DNA from: a virus
Virus record (IMG/VR): IMGVR_UViG_3300048592_000244
Span: 42,114-106,113 of that record
Length of the DNA: 64,000 nt
Reading direction: 5' to 3' (one strand)
A program made the position numbers and the translations under genes. Numbering within the stretch: position 1 is the stretch's first letter; each line of letters starts with the position of its first letter. The notes under the pieces were generated by a model, which saw nothing but the letters and a program-made list of their open reading frames with translations, made no database searches and was not told where the DNA came from. Of the stretch, positions 43,113 to 51,040 are shown piece by piece.

Positions 43113-44394
43113 CGTCGGTCTTCTTTCCGTAGATAATTTCCTGCTTCCACTTGTTCAGCGCCTTCCAGATTTCAGCGCCGACTTCGCAGTAGATGTTGTA
43201 CCAGCTTTCGATCTTGAAGTTCTCCGGCCAGCAGGCGTGAAAATCCCCCTGTAGTGCCCACCATCCACCGGACGTGTGTTTGACGAAGCCGCGTTGGTGG
43301 AAGAATTCCCACAGCGAGTTCACCGGGTCAGTGCCGGTAGCCCCCAGCATGAACAGCGGCACGTCCATCTGCAACGAGTCGAGGTTCTTCTTGATCGAGC
43401 AGGAGACGATGTTGCCAAGCTGGTAGAGCCGGTCGCTCGTGGCGACCAGCTTGTCCGCCTTGAGGATGCCGTCGCTGCGTGGGTCACGGTACAGCACCGA
43501 GCCCGAACCACCGGCGAATATCTGCAAGCGTACCGTGTTGTAGAATTCTTGTGACGACGTGACAGCCGGGCGCTTGTAGGCGTTGCCCTTGCCCATGATG
43601 CCAGCGGTCCTGATCTGGGCGAGTTGCAGCATGGCGACACGCTCGTCCATGAACAGGCAGTTGCGTAGCTGGTGACTCCACGAGCGTGCCTGCAACGCTG
43701 GCTGAGGGCTCGTGTTGGCCAGTCCTGTCTTCGGGTCGAATGCTTCCTCGCGTGACGGCACCGCAGTGGTGGAGTCAACGACGATCAGGATGAGCGACTT
43801 GTCTTCCTGACGAAGCTGATTGGGCGAGGCAAAGTTCTTGCCGTCTTTTCCTGCGATGGCAGCGCACTGGCCTTCTTTGTCCTTGCGCGTCTCCCACTGC
43901 TTGCCGCAGTCGAGAGTCCTGCCGTAGTATTCAATTTCCTTCTTCGTGGCCACTCCGCTGAGGAACCTTTCGCGCACTTTCCGCAGATCGTCTTCACGGA
44001 TCACCTTGTGGATGCGCGTGCAGTCCTCGAACATGCGCTCGACGTTGATGATGTCGTCAGGCTTTTCCGCTGGCACAAGGTCTTTGAAGTACCAGAAGAA
44101 CGGGTTGTCTTTGTTGGCCTTGTTGATGCCGAGTGTCTTGAACCTGCTCTCGGTCATTTTCCGCTCTTTGTCGAACACGATGGCGTGGCCACCGAGATCG
44201 AGCACGGCACCGACGACTTCGCAGGCGAGCGTGGACTTGAACATCGAAGGGTTGCCGGAAATTTCCGTGATGAACCCGCACTGGATACCCCCGGTCATCA
44301 GGTTCAGAATATCCGACTTGAACGGAATGTACCCCGGCGTTGCCGGATCACCTGCACGCATCGACTGGCGAAGTTCTGCTGGCGTCATTGTCAT
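43081..44394 (-). CDS. RecA/UvsX-like recombinase
   Basis: 437 residues. FITEISGNPSMFKSTLACEV (41-60) contains the P-loop G-NPSMFKS; LILIVVDST (201-209) is Walker B; a DNA-binding loop region around QLAQIRTAG follows. The layout resembles T4 UvsX more than bacterial RecA. It should form the strand-exchange filament. It is encoded directly downstream of the UvsW-like helicase (ATGA overlap), as part of a T4-like recombination set. Confidence 0.85.
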   Translation of the reverse strand: MTMTPAELRQSMRAGDPATPGYIPFKSDILNLMTGGIQCGFITEISGNPSMFKSTLACEVVGAVLDLGGHAIVFDKERKMTESRFKTLGINKANKDNPFFWYFKDLVPAEKPDDIINVERMFEDCTRIHKVIREDDLRKVRERFLSGVATKKEIEYYGRTLDCGKQWETRKDKEGQCAAIAGKDGKNFASPNQLRQEDKSLILIVVDSTTAVPSREEAFDPKTGLANTSPQPALQARSWSHQLRNCLFMDERVAMLQLAQIRTAGIMGKGNAYKRPAVTSSQEFYNTVRLQIFAGGSGSVLYRDPRSDGILKADKLVATSDRLYQLGNIVSCSIKKNLDSLQMDVPLFMLGATGTDPVNSLWEFFHQRGFVKHTSGGWWALQGDFHACWPENFKIESWYNIYCEVGAEIWKALNKWKQEIIYGKKTDDAQGTNPAFR

Positions 44395-45794
44395 AGTTGT
44401 CCACTCCGAAGGGCTTGGGAAAATCCACGGTCATCCATGAAGGTCGTCTGTGCCCAGCCCTCGTTGTCCAGACAGTCCCTTCTCTTATCGGCCCATCGCC
44501 GCAACATCTTTACACCGAAATCGTCAATATCTACCCAAAGGAACGGTCGCCCGTCTGCCTTGGGGATCAGACCACGCCCGAGCTTCTGCACCGTCACATG
44601 GTCAGCCTGCATGGCCTCAGCGTTGATGGCGAAGTCGCACTGGAAGGTCACGCCCTCGCGCCACTTTTTGGTGCAGCACACGCAGGAAATCTCCCCGGCG
44701 TTGAACAGCTTCTTGATGTGGTCAGCCTCGCTCTGACTGATGAGCTTGCTGGCGACCACGTAGCAGCCGGGGATGTCATTGGCGATGCGCTGGCCCTGCT
44801 CGGAGTAGTTGACGAAAATCAGACCCTGCTTGCCGGTCTCGGTCAACTGCCGGGCGAGCCACGCGATCATCAGGTTACGCTCGCGGTTCTGAACGATGGA
44901 CGACTTGTACTTGTCGTCGAAATTCTCCGTGGGTAATTCACCGTGATGGAAAAACGGCAGCCACACTGCATTGACCGGCGCGATGATCCCGTGGGCGGCA
45001 GCGGCGGCAGCGGTGACTTCAACGCGCTTGGGTCCGTGCCAGCCGATCAGGGCGTAGTCCTTGTATTCTTTTCCTACCAGCGGAGTAGCTGACGAGCCCC
45101 ACGACCAGATGCAGTTGGGCATGTACTGGTAAATCAGCATCTGCCTGTCGCCTGCCTTGTGGCACTCGTCGCGGATGCGAGCCTCGCAGGCCGCAAGGTA
45201 GGGAATTACCTCCGGCTTGACGCCACCGCCTTTTCCTTCGCACAGAGAGTTCTCGATGCAGATGGTGATATTCTGCCAGTCGTGTTCCTTCTGGACCGTG
45301 GCCGCGACCATGCCGATTGGTTCGTCTGTCACCGTGCGCCAGTCTTCACGCATCTGTCCGGCGATGTCTGCGGTGGGAGCGAAGACCAGTGTGCGCGGCC
45401 TGCCTGCGCGGAAATACCACTGGAGGTAGACGAAGGACTTACCGAAGCGAGTGGCGATGTCGATGATGCCGTAGCGGTGCTTGAGCATCTCGTCCACGAC
45501 CCAATCTTGCAGGGGCCGACCGAACGTCACCTCACGCGGGCTGTAGTTGTTCTGCTGGCGTGGCCGCTGGTGCCACTCGGTGTGGACACCGTAGCGGAAA
45601 AGTTCTTGCACGACAAACGGAGTGAGCCCACGAAGGAAATATGGATAACCGGGCTGAAAGAACGGAGGATATTCCCCGTCCTGATCCGGTGCGACCGTGA
45701 GGATGCGTTCTATGATGTCATGGATAAGGCTCACGTCGTACCCGGTGACGTGTACCTCTGTCCAGTTTGTATCTTCCACCAACATCACAGGCAT
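44391..45794 (-). CDS. superfamily 2 helicase, UvsW-like
   Basis: 467 residues. Q-motif/P-loop IDIATRFGKSF (112-121), DECH box (209-212), SATP (about 235), and the motif V/VI region KLGRGLIPK near residue 415 identify a DExH helicase. The N-terminal 100 residues correspond to the substrate-recognition domain of UvsW. T4 UvsW unwinds R-loops and branched DNA and controls the switch to recombination-dependent replication. A 172-base non-coding region with repeats lies upstream of its start. Confidence 0.85.
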   Translation of the reverse strand: MPVMLVEDTNWTEVHVTGYDVSLIHDIIERILTVAPDQDGEYPPFFQPGYPYFLRGLTPFVVQELFRYGVHTEWHQRPRQQNNYSPREVTFGRPLQDWVVDEMLKHRYGIIDIATRFGKSFVYLQWYFRAGRPRTLVFAPTADIAGQMREDWRTVTDEPIGMVAATVQKEHDWQNITICIENSLCEGKGGGVKPEVIPYLAACEARIRDECHKAGDRQMLIYQYMPNCIWSWGSSATPLVGKEYKDYALIGWHGPKRVEVTAAAAAAHGIIAPVNAVWLPFFHHGELPTENFDDKYKSSIVQNRERNLMIAWLARQLTETGKQGLIFVNYSEQGQRIANDIPGCYVVASKLISQSEADHIKKLFNAGEISCVCCTKKWREGVTFQCDFAINAEAMQADHVTVQKLGRGLIPKADGRPFLWVDIDDFGVKMLRRWADKRRDCLDNEGWAQTTFMDDRGFSQALRSGQL

Positions 45795-45833
45795 GAGCGA
45801 AGCTCCGTGGGCGACCGGCGAAGCCGGGCTGCC

Positions 45834-45857
45834 CTAGTAGTTCGTAAGAACTACTAG
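45834..45857. repeat. perfect inverted repeat upstream of the helicase gene
   Basis: CTAGTAGTTC and GAACTACTAG flank GTAA. On the minus strand it would lie in the 5' leader of the helicase mRNA; the run of T precedes rather than follows the hairpin there, so it is not an intrinsic terminator. Possible mRNA-stabilising hairpin or protein site. Confidence 0.6.
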
Positions 45858-45888
45858 AAAAAAACCTTTGTTTATATAGCTATACTTC

Positions 45889-45970
45889 ATCGGCCATTTT
45901 GGCCTTTAGCAGAGTGCGAGTTTCTATCGGCCATTTTGGCCTTTAGGCTTTAGGCCATTTTGGCCTTTAG
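45889..45970. repeat. three direct repeats with GGCCATTTTGGCC palindrome (candidate iterons/operator)
   Basis: Copies at 45889-45909, 45926-45946 and 45951-45970 share GGCCATTTTGGCCTTTAG; the first two are identical over 21 bases. An AT-rich tract (45870-45887, TTTATATAGCTATACTT) adjoins the first copy. The third copy carries the stop codon of the winged-helix gene. Each unit contains an interrupted palindrome of 13 bases. Arrangement next to an initiator-like winged-helix gene suggests an origin or autoregulatory operator. Confidence 0.7.
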
Positions 45971-46368
45971 AGACTCTCGATTTCCTGTGGTTTCCAGTTC
46001 CCTTCAAGGTGCCCCACACGGAGTTCTAGGTCTTCTGGTGGGATGACGTTCACGCTGTAGAGGTTGGATGTGCGCCTCTGTTTATTCCTGCGCTGCTGTC
46101 TGGTGATGGCCCCCACGACTTCGAGAACAGACAGATGGCGGCTGATCGACCGGACGCTGACGTGGGTTTCCTTTGAGATCGTGACGTACTCAGGGAAAAC
46201 ATTGTCGTTGTACTTCATCGCCATGCTGTGCAGGAAAATGTAGACGATCTTAGCGTCACCGGAGATCGGTAGCGCCATGATCCAGTTGGGTAGTTGCCCA
46301 TAAGGAACGACGCCCTTCTTGGCGGCAGCATGACCGGCGACGACGCCGATGGATGATTTCTTCTTCAT
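45967..46368 (-). CDS. winged-helix DNA-binding protein, replication-initiator-like
   Basis: 133 residues. Residues about 28-110 read LPNWIMALPISGDAKIVYIF, then VTISKETHVSVRSISRHLSV and LEVVGAITRQQRRNKQRRTS, a winged helix with a clear recognition helix (VSVRSISRHL) like those of plasmid/phage replication proteins and MarR-type regulators. It is encoded next to three repeats that are good candidate targets. It overlaps the HNH gene by 4 bases. Confidence 0.75.
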   Translation of the reverse strand: MKKKSSIGVVAGHAAAKKGVVPYGQLPNWIMALPISGDAKIVYIFLHSMAMKYNDNVFPEYVTISKETHVSVRSISRHLSVLEVVGAITRQQRRNKQRRTSNLYSVNVIPPEDLELRVGHLEGNWKPQEIESL

Positions 46369-46703
46369 CTGTATTCTCCGTGGAAAATCACACGAGGTAG
46401 GAATGGTGCTTGTAGTGATGACCGATATTCTTCGAGTGTCTGGTCTGACTTTTTGAGATTGCAGTCTGGGCAGGAGGGGGCGCGGTTGCTTTTTGCGTGC
46501 GACCCGTTTCGGCTTCTAGGCACGACATGATCCATGTGCCGGAAATTCAATTCCTCACCGCAATAGAAGCAGTGATTGGGGCTGATATTTTCAGGCAATG
46601 GCGGCAGCGGTAGGAATTTCCCGTGACTGTTGACAGTCACGTCTACGCCGACGATGAGTTCTCGTCGCTCGCGTGCGGCATGGCCGCCTTGAGATTGTCG
46701 CAT
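46365..46703 (-). CDS. HNH endonuclease, zinc-knuckle type
   Basis: 112 residues from ATG 46703, chosen because AAGGAAAGG lies just upstream and the promoter at 46734-46763 is a suitable distance away. CFYCGEE (C45, C48), MDHVVPRS (D58, H59), a SNRAPSCPDCN segment (N73, C78, C81) are the HNH/McrA-like catalytic and zinc residues. It is the first gene of the minus operon. It may be a homing nuclease or a host-DNA-directed nuclease. It has no attached DNA-binding module. Confidence 0.85.
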   Translation of the reverse strand: MRQSQGGHAARERRELIVGVDVTVNSHGKFLPLPPLPENISPNHCFYCGEELNFRHMDHVVPRSRNGSHAKSNRAPSCPDCNLKKSDQTLEEYRSSLQAPFLPRVIFHGEYR

Positions 46704-46733
46704 GGAGTTCACCTTTCCTTGTTGGCGGCACGC

Positions 46734-46763
46734 ACTATAAGGTCGGCAGATGATGGGTGTCAA
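46734..46763 (-). promoter_or_regulatory. near-consensus sigma-70 promoter for the minus operon
   Basis: On the minus strand TTGACA (46758-46763) is followed after 18 bases by TATAGT (46734-46739). Transcription would start near 46727, about 25 bases before the HNH start codon and its ribosome site. This is the clearest host-type promoter in the window and should drive recombination genes early. Confidence 0.8.
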
Positions 46764-46794
46764 CAAAAGAGAAAACCCCAGCTTGCGCCGGGGT
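46764..46794 (-). terminator. minus-strand intrinsic terminator (insulator) upstream of the promoter
   Basis: ACCCC / GGGGT with inner GC pairs (46775-46794) is followed on the minus strand by TTTTCTCTTTTG. It would stop antisense transcription coming from the right before it reaches the minus promoter. Confidence 0.6.
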
Positions 46795-46874
46795 CTCTCT
46801 GCCAAACCAAGGAAAGAAGATTGAAGCAGCCGAAGTCGTGATCTTGTGGTGTTGCACCCTTCGACCACGACGGC

Positions 46875-46883
46875 TGGTATTGT
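46875..46883 (+). promoter_or_regulatory. possible extended -10 promoter for the helicase-primase operon
   Basis: TGG followed by TATTGT is an extended -10 type element about 100 bases before the 46981 start codon. No good -35 is at standard spacing; TTGCAC is 20 bases upstream. Weak evidence. Confidence 0.3.
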
Positions 46884-46980
46884 GCAGAGGATGTGGGGTA
46901 AACTTCAAGAGGGAACTAAAGTTTCCGCTGGAAAGTTCCGACTAAGGAAGGTGTCATCGACACAGCCAAGGAAGGAACCC

Positions 46981-47631
46981 ATGAACCCCACACTTGATGA
47001 ACCGCCTGCACAGGCGGCCCGAAGCGACGACGAAGCCATTGCGCTGATGCTGCTCTACCAGCAGGTCTCCTGCGAGATCACCGGCAAGACCCGGTGGCTG
47101 GGCAACCAGCAGAAGCTGAAAGACGGTGGATGTCGTTGGATGGCAGCGTTTGTCACGCTGGCGAACAAGCTACGCATCTGGAAGTTCGACGCAGAAGCAT
47201 TCATGCGCTGGGCGATCTCGACGAACGAGATGGTGTTGGACCGCCCAAACGTAATCAACGCGGACTGGCTGCTCGGAAAGTACAGCCAGTACCGTGTTGA
47301 TTCGATGGCTGATGCTGTCGTGCAGGACAGGACCGTCAGAGGTGATCTCGACTTGATCCGCACTTCTATGGAAGCGGACGTCGAGAACCTCGCCCGCTGG
47401 CGGAAATTCATGCCGGACTACAAGCAGCGCCTGTTGAGCCAGTACCAGTCGCTTTCGCCTCACTTCCTTGCCACGGATGTCGTGTTCCTCGATCTGGTCA
47501 AAGCCAACCAGATCGAGCAGGCCACCGTGTTGAAGGTGGGTGAGGTGTTGCGGCAACTGAACGGCGACAAGAGGTTCTACCAACAGGTGAGGCAAGCTCG
47601 TGATACAGCCATCATGGACGCCGGAGAATAA
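46981..47631 (+). CDS. unknown protein encoded ahead of the replicative helicase
   Basis: 216 residues from ATG 46981 with AAGGAAGGAA upstream; the frame is open further left but without a ribosome site. All-helical appearance with WLGNQQKLKDGGCRWMAAFV and repeated Leu/Arg helices. It overlaps the helicase gene by 32 bases. Position is that of helicase loaders in other phages, but I see no P-loop or gp59-like signature. Confidence 0.75.
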   Translation: MNPTLDEPPAQAARSDDEAIALMLLYQQVSCEITGKTRWLGNQQKLKDGGCRWMAAFVTLANKLRIWKFDAEAFMRWAISTNEMVLDRPNVINADWLLGKYSQYRVDSMADAVVQDRTVRGDLDLIRTSMEADVENLARWRKFMPDYKQRLLSQYQSLSPHFLATDVVFLDLVKANQIEQATVLKVGEVLRQLNGDKRFYQQVRQARDTAIMDAGE

Positions 47632-49030
47632 TTTCCCCGGCAGCTTTCAAGAAGCGATTGTAAAACTGATGGTCCGCGACCCGCAATTCATGCGGGTCGT
47701 TCGGCCTCATCTACCGCTGGAGTTCTACAGCCAGCAGGAGCAGGGCGCTGAGTACATGATGGCGGCCATCAGGGTCGTCTATGGGTACTACGACCAGCAT
47801 CACACGCCACCGACGAAGATGATATTCGATACGTGGGCGGCCCATCAGCTATCCGGCGTCAAGACCGAGTGGCAGTCCTACTACAAGCAGGGCTACGACT
47901 ACTATGGCTGGAAATTCTACGACGAGCCTGTGGTCCCCAAGGAAGCGGAGTACGTCAGGGACAACACCTTCCAGTGGGTGCGTAAGCGTGCGGAAATGTC
48001 TCTGCTGGTTGAGGCGAAGAACGCCATCGACCAAGGCAAAGACCTACAGCAGATCAACCTCGTCAAGAAGGCGCAGGAAATTTCACAGATCGGGTTCGCT
48101 GGCACGGACCTTGGTATCGAGTTATTCACTGACCCGCAGGCGTCGTGGGCCACGATCTGGACGCCGGTGGTACGTGAAGCAATCCCTGTGGGCAAGCCGG
48201 GGCTCGACAGGGTGATGGGCGGCGGCGTCGGCGTTAAGGAACTCACGGTCGTCGGCGCTCCGCCCAATACAGGCAAGACCACGGTGATGTGTGACTTCGC
48301 CGCTGGTTTCCTCCAGCAGTGCGAGCCGGTCATCTACATCACCTGTGAGCAGAGCGCCTTGCTCATCATGCAGAAGGTAATTTCCAACATCGTCCGCATG
48401 ATCCCGACCAAGTGGCACGAGTTGAACAACCCTGCTGTGATCTGGCAGTGGGTGCAATACTTCGCCAGCAACGCGGCTCCGCTGTTCATCAAGCAGTTCC
48501 CGTCAGGCCGGGCAACCATCCATGATATTGAGGCATACGTGCTGGCAGTACAGGCACGGACTCAGCGGAAAATCAAGTGCGTGCTGGTGGACTACGCCGA
48601 CCTTCTGCGCCCGGCGTTCACTCAGCAGGAGCGCAGGCACCAGTTGCAGGAAATTTACACCGACCTGCGTGCGCTGGCTGTGGACATGAACCTCGCGGTA
48701 GTGACGGCCACGCAGACCAACCGTGAGTCGGTCGGTCAGGAACGCATCAACCTCGACAAGCTGGCCGAGGACTTCGGCAAGGCAGGCATCGCCGACATCA
48801 TCATGTTCCTCTGCCAGACTGAGCTTGAGCAGGCGAACAACCGTGGCCGCATCTTCTTCGCCAAGAACCGTAACCAGCGGAAATTCATTGAGGTGGGCTT
48901 CAACATGCTGTACGAGTTGTCCCGCCTTGAGGAAGACGAGCGCATGATGGGACCGGGTGCGGCAGAGGCGCAGGCCGAGCAGGTGATGAACACGATGCAG
49001 AGATTCCTCCCGAGTGCTGCACATGGCTAG
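47600..49030 (+). CDS. replicative DNA helicase, DnaB/gp41-like
   Basis: 476 residues from GTG 47600 (AGGTGAGG upstream). N-terminal helical domain about 1-170; RecA-like ATPase from 185: GLDRVMGGGVGVKELTVVGA, P-loop GAPPNTGKTT (219-228), Walker B CVLVDYADLL (327-336), then a conserved TQTNRES and FAKNRNQ. These are DnaB-family hexameric helicase motifs. It is followed by the primase gene with an 8-17 base overlap, matching a gp41/gp61-type primosome. Confidence 0.9.
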   Translation: MIQPSWTPENNFPGSFQEAIVKLMVRDPQFMRVVRPHLPLEFYSQQEQGAEYMMAAIRVVYGYYDQHHTPPTKMIFDTWAAHQLSGVKTEWQSYYKQGYDYYGWKFYDEPVVPKEAEYVRDNTFQWVRKRAEMSLLVEAKNAIDQGKDLQQINLVKKAQEISQIGFAGTDLGIELFTDPQASWATIWTPVVREAIPVGKPGLDRVMGGGVGVKELTVVGAPPNTGKTTVMCDFAAGFLQQCEPVIYITCEQSALLIMQKVISNIVRMIPTKWHELNNPAVIWQWVQYFASNAAPLFIKQFPSGRATIHDIEAYVLAVQARTQRKIKCVLVDYADLLRPAFTQQERRHQLQEIYTDLRALAVDMNLAVVTATQTNRESVGQERINLDKLAEDFGKAGIADIIMFLCQTELEQANNRGRIFFAKNRNQRKFIEVGFNMLYELSRLEEDERMMGPGAAEAQAEQVMNTMQRFLPSAAHG

Positions 49031-50033
49031 ATGGTTCAACCAGAGCAAGCTGATGGATTTCGTCTACGACGATCTCTCCTTCCGGTACAGCGCCGGGGAT
49101 GAGATGGTCTGCGACTGCTGCTACTGCGGGCACGACTCCACGCTGTGGGTGAATAAGGAGAGCGGGCAGTTCATCTGCTACCGCTGTCTGGAGCACGGCA
49201 GTGTCTACCTGCTGGTCGAGTCTGTGAAGGGAGTCGAGCGCGGGCAAGCCCGCATCATCTTGGGCGTGGCCGCAGGTGAAATCATCCAGCCAGCAGACGC
49301 GTTGAAGGAAGTCTTCGCCGGTCTCGCGCAGAGATTTTCCGGCCCTCCAGTCGTGCAGGAAAGTAACCAGATCGTGCCGGAAAATACTCAGTTCTTCGGC
49401 TGGGGAAAACCTGTTTATAAGGTCGAGGAGGAAATGGTAATTTCCATGATCCAAGCACTGGAGGCGAGAGGTTTTCCTTACCAACAGATTGTGGAAAATA
49501 GGGCGGGCTGGGGGTTCGGTGGCAGGTGGGATCACCGGGTAGTCCTGCCGGTGTATTTCCGCAACGAACTGGTCTGGTGGCAGGCATGGGACTACACCAA
49601 GACGCAGAGCATCAAGTACAACAACCCTCGCAATGACGAGGTGAAGATTTCCCGCAAGGCTCTGGTCTACAACATTGAGAAGCACGCTGATGCCAAGGCC
49701 CTGTGTGTGACCGAGGGTGTCTTCAACTCGTGGGCCTGCGACCAGATCGGTGTGGCTGGCGTGGCTACCTTCGGAAAAGGCGTCACGCCTCTACAGATTT
49801 TCCAGCTTGTCACGCACCGGGCAGAACGCATCTATATTGGGCTGGACCCCGATGCACGAGACAAAGCCGTTGGGCTCTACAACACACTGCGGGCGCTGGG
49901 CAAAGAGACACTTCTTTGCACCATGCCATCGAAGGCTGACTGGAATGACCTCACTCCTGCCGACAGGCAACGGGTCATCGACAGCGCCGGGCACCCGGAC
50001 TGGTTCTGGGACAGCCACAAAGGATCGAACTGA
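49023..50033 (+). CDS. DNA primase with zinc finger and TOPRIM domain
   Basis: 336 residues from ATG 49023 (GTG 49014 is an alternative; ribosome site is weak for both). Zinc ribbon CDCCYCG and FICYRC (residues 30-55), then a linker, then TOPRIM: LCVTEGVFNSWA (Glu near residue 228) and YIGLDPDA. It should make RNA primers for the adjacent helicase-driven lagging strand. The structure is closer to bacterial DnaG than to T4 gp61. It ends the replication pair and is followed by the 325-base control region. Confidence 0.85.
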   Translation: MARWFNQSKLMDFVYDDLSFRYSAGDEMVCDCCYCGHDSTLWVNKESGQFICYRCLEHGSVYLLVESVKGVERGQARIILGVAAGEIIQPADALKEVFAGLAQRFSGPPVVQESNQIVPENTQFFGWGKPVYKVEEEMVISMIQALEARGFPYQQIVENRAGWGFGGRWDHRVVLPVYFRNELVWWQAWDYTKTQSIKYNNPRNDEVKISRKALVYNIEKHADAKALCVTEGVFNSWACDQIGVAGVATFGKGVTPLQIFQLVTHRAERIYIGLDPDARDKAVGLYNTLRALGKETLLCTMPSKADWNDLTPADRQRVIDSAGHPDWFWDSHKGSN

Positions 50034-50089
50034 TTTCAACTTTTTTGTCTGCTGGCCCCCGACGACAAACTGAATTTTTGGGCCTGCTC

Positions 50090-50101
50090 TTGACCCGTCA
50101 A
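50090..50101. promoter_or_regulatory. palindromic operator TTGACCCGTCAA
   Basis: One of five TTGAC-NN-GTCAA sites in the window, 8 bases upstream of TATACA. The left half also reads as a -35 box. Confidence 0.55.
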
Positions 50102-50140
50102 TAATTGCATATACAACGACCTTTTTTGTGCCCCAAAAAC

Positions 50141-50152
50141 TTGACGCGTCAA
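50141..50152. promoter_or_regulatory. palindromic operator TTGACGCGTCAA
   Basis: Perfect 12-base palindrome ending 2 bases before a perfect TATAAT (50155-50160), so a bound protein would block or contact RNA polymerase. Confidence 0.6.
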
Positions 50153-50358
50153 TATATAATGCCGTAATGACTAGGAATTTTACCCCAAAAAAAGTGCCCA
50201 AAAGGGCTCTACGGTGCGGGTTCTGGGCCGTTTGAAAAACTTTTGCCTAAAAATTTTGTTGATTTTTTGGGGCGAAAAGCCGTAAAATGCTTGCGTCGCC
50301 GCCGATGGCATAGGGCTACCGGGGCAGACAGAGAGTCCCCAAAATTGGGAGAGTTACC

Positions 50359-50538
50359 ATGAAGAACTGCAAAGTGACAGTCAAGGGCAACAAGGCAATC
50401 ATCGAAGTCGATCTGACTCAGGACTTCGGCCCATCCTCCTCTGGCAAGACCGTCATCATCGCATCCTCTGAGGGCAACCAGTCTCTGCCCGGAAAGCCTG
50501 AGATCAAGCTGGGTCTCAACGTCTACAAGAAGCCGTAG
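50359..50538 (+). CDS. conserved-type small protein, unknown
   Basis: 59 residues, below common length cut-offs. MKNCKVTVKGNKAIIEVDL, then SSSGKTVIIASSEGN and a closing LGLNVYKKP strand: a small all-beta protein. The pattern of two strands, SSGKT-VIAS-GN and LGLNxYxK is one I associate with small proteins found in many phages and plasmids, function unknown. GGGAGAG ribosome site. First gene after the control region and followed by heavily structured RNA, so probably strongly expressed early. Confidence 0.8.
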   Translation: MKNCKVTVKGNKAIIEVDLTQDFGPSSSGKTVIIASSEGNQSLPGKPEIKLGLNVYKKP

Positions 50539-50550
50539 GCAGACTAGGCA

Positions 50551-50642
50551 GGCTGGCCCGATCATGGGCCAGCCTTGCCCCTTGCCCACTGCTGGCCTAG
50601 TGCGGGCCGTGGGCAAGGGGCAAGGCTTGTTGCCTTGTTTTT
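50551..50642 (+). terminator. array of three strong hairpins ending in an intrinsic terminator
   Basis: GGCTGGCCC/GGGCCAGCC (50551-50574), then a perfect 15-bp stem TTGCCCCTTGCCCAC/GTGGGCAAGGGGCAA (50575-50589, 50609-50623) with its own small inner hairpin, then CAAGGC/GCCTTG (50621-50637) followed by TTTTT. The last two share bases and cannot form fully together. Confidence 0.75.
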
Positions 50643-50683
50643 GTGTCCAGTGGGCCGTGTGGCCTGCTGGAATTTCCGTTTGT

Positions 50684-50736
50684 CTGTCCGGGCATTCTGT
50701 CCGGCCAGTTTTGTCCGCCCGGTCTATCCGGGCACA
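50684..50736 (+). repeat. four short direct repeats, period 13-14 bases
   Basis: CTGTCCG, CTGTCCG, TTGTCCG and CTATCCG begin at 50684, 50697, 50711 and 50724, three of them followed by GGCA or similar. They fill the leader just before the 50752 ribosome site. Regularly spaced units suggest protein binding on DNA or RNA. Confidence 0.5.
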
Positions 50737-50751
50737 GTGGAGGCTATTGCC

Positions 50752-51033
50752 ATGAGTGAGAAGACCAACAAGAAGCCCGTGGATGCTCGCAGCAAGATCG
50801 ACGCCCTGTTCGCCACGTCCCCGGCGAAGGTCCGTGTCCGGGCCGCCGACGACGGCAAGGTCTATTCCGGCGTGGTCGGTTCGGCCCTTGTCGAGAAGTT
50901 CGCCGCTGCCGGTCAGGACGACGCCTTTGTGGCGCTCGGTCTGGTCAACGCCGAGACCCTCAAGCGGTCCAGCAAGACGATGGACGCCAACGCCAACACC
51001 GTCAGCTTGACGCAGGACGCCATCGCCAAGTAG
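50752..51033 (+). CDS. small unknown protein
   Basis: 93 residues from ATG 50752 (GTGGAGG upstream). Lys-rich start, then VRVRAADDGKVYSGVVGSAL and a helical middle, ending in a Thr/Asn/Ala-rich tail. No motif. A frame reading from 50575 is open but lies across hairpins. Long structured gaps separate it from both neighbours. Confidence 0.8.
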   Translation: MSEKTNKKPVDARSKIDALFATSPAKVRVRAADDGKVYSGVVGSALVEKFAAAGQDDAFVALGLVNAETLKRSSKTMDANANTVSLTQDAIAK

Positions 51034-51040
51034 GCCCACA

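Larger units (their letters stand above)
50034..50358 (+). promoter_or_regulatory. AT-rich control region with palindromic operators and early promoter
   Basis: 325 bases without a gene. It is much more AT-rich than its surroundings and contains poly-T and poly-A runs, TTGACCCGTCAA at 50090-50101, TTGACGCGTCAA at 50141-50152, a perfect TATAAT at 50155-50160 and TATACA at 50110-50115. Near the right end, TCCC/GGGA pairing around CAAAATT could partly hide the GGGAGAG ribosome site of the next gene. Likely promoter/operator for the small-gene operon; an origin role is also possible. Confidence 0.65.

Noticed and set aside
45159-45857. Plus-strand open frame opposite the UvsW-like gene
   Set aside because: The minus strand has all helicase motifs in order; the plus frame shows none.
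45834-45864. CTAGTAGTTC inverted repeat read as a terminator
   Set aside because: The neighbouring run is poly-A on the plus strand, so T residues precede rather than follow the hairpin on the minus strand where genes are read.
46622-46639. GTGACTG-TTGA-CAGTCAC inverted repeat
   Set aside because: Lies within the HNH coding sequence with no sign of function; kept only as a curiosity.
46981-47631. Helicase loader assignment for the gene before the DnaB-like helicase
   Set aside because: Position fits, but there is no P-loop or recognisable loader motif, so it is left as unknown.
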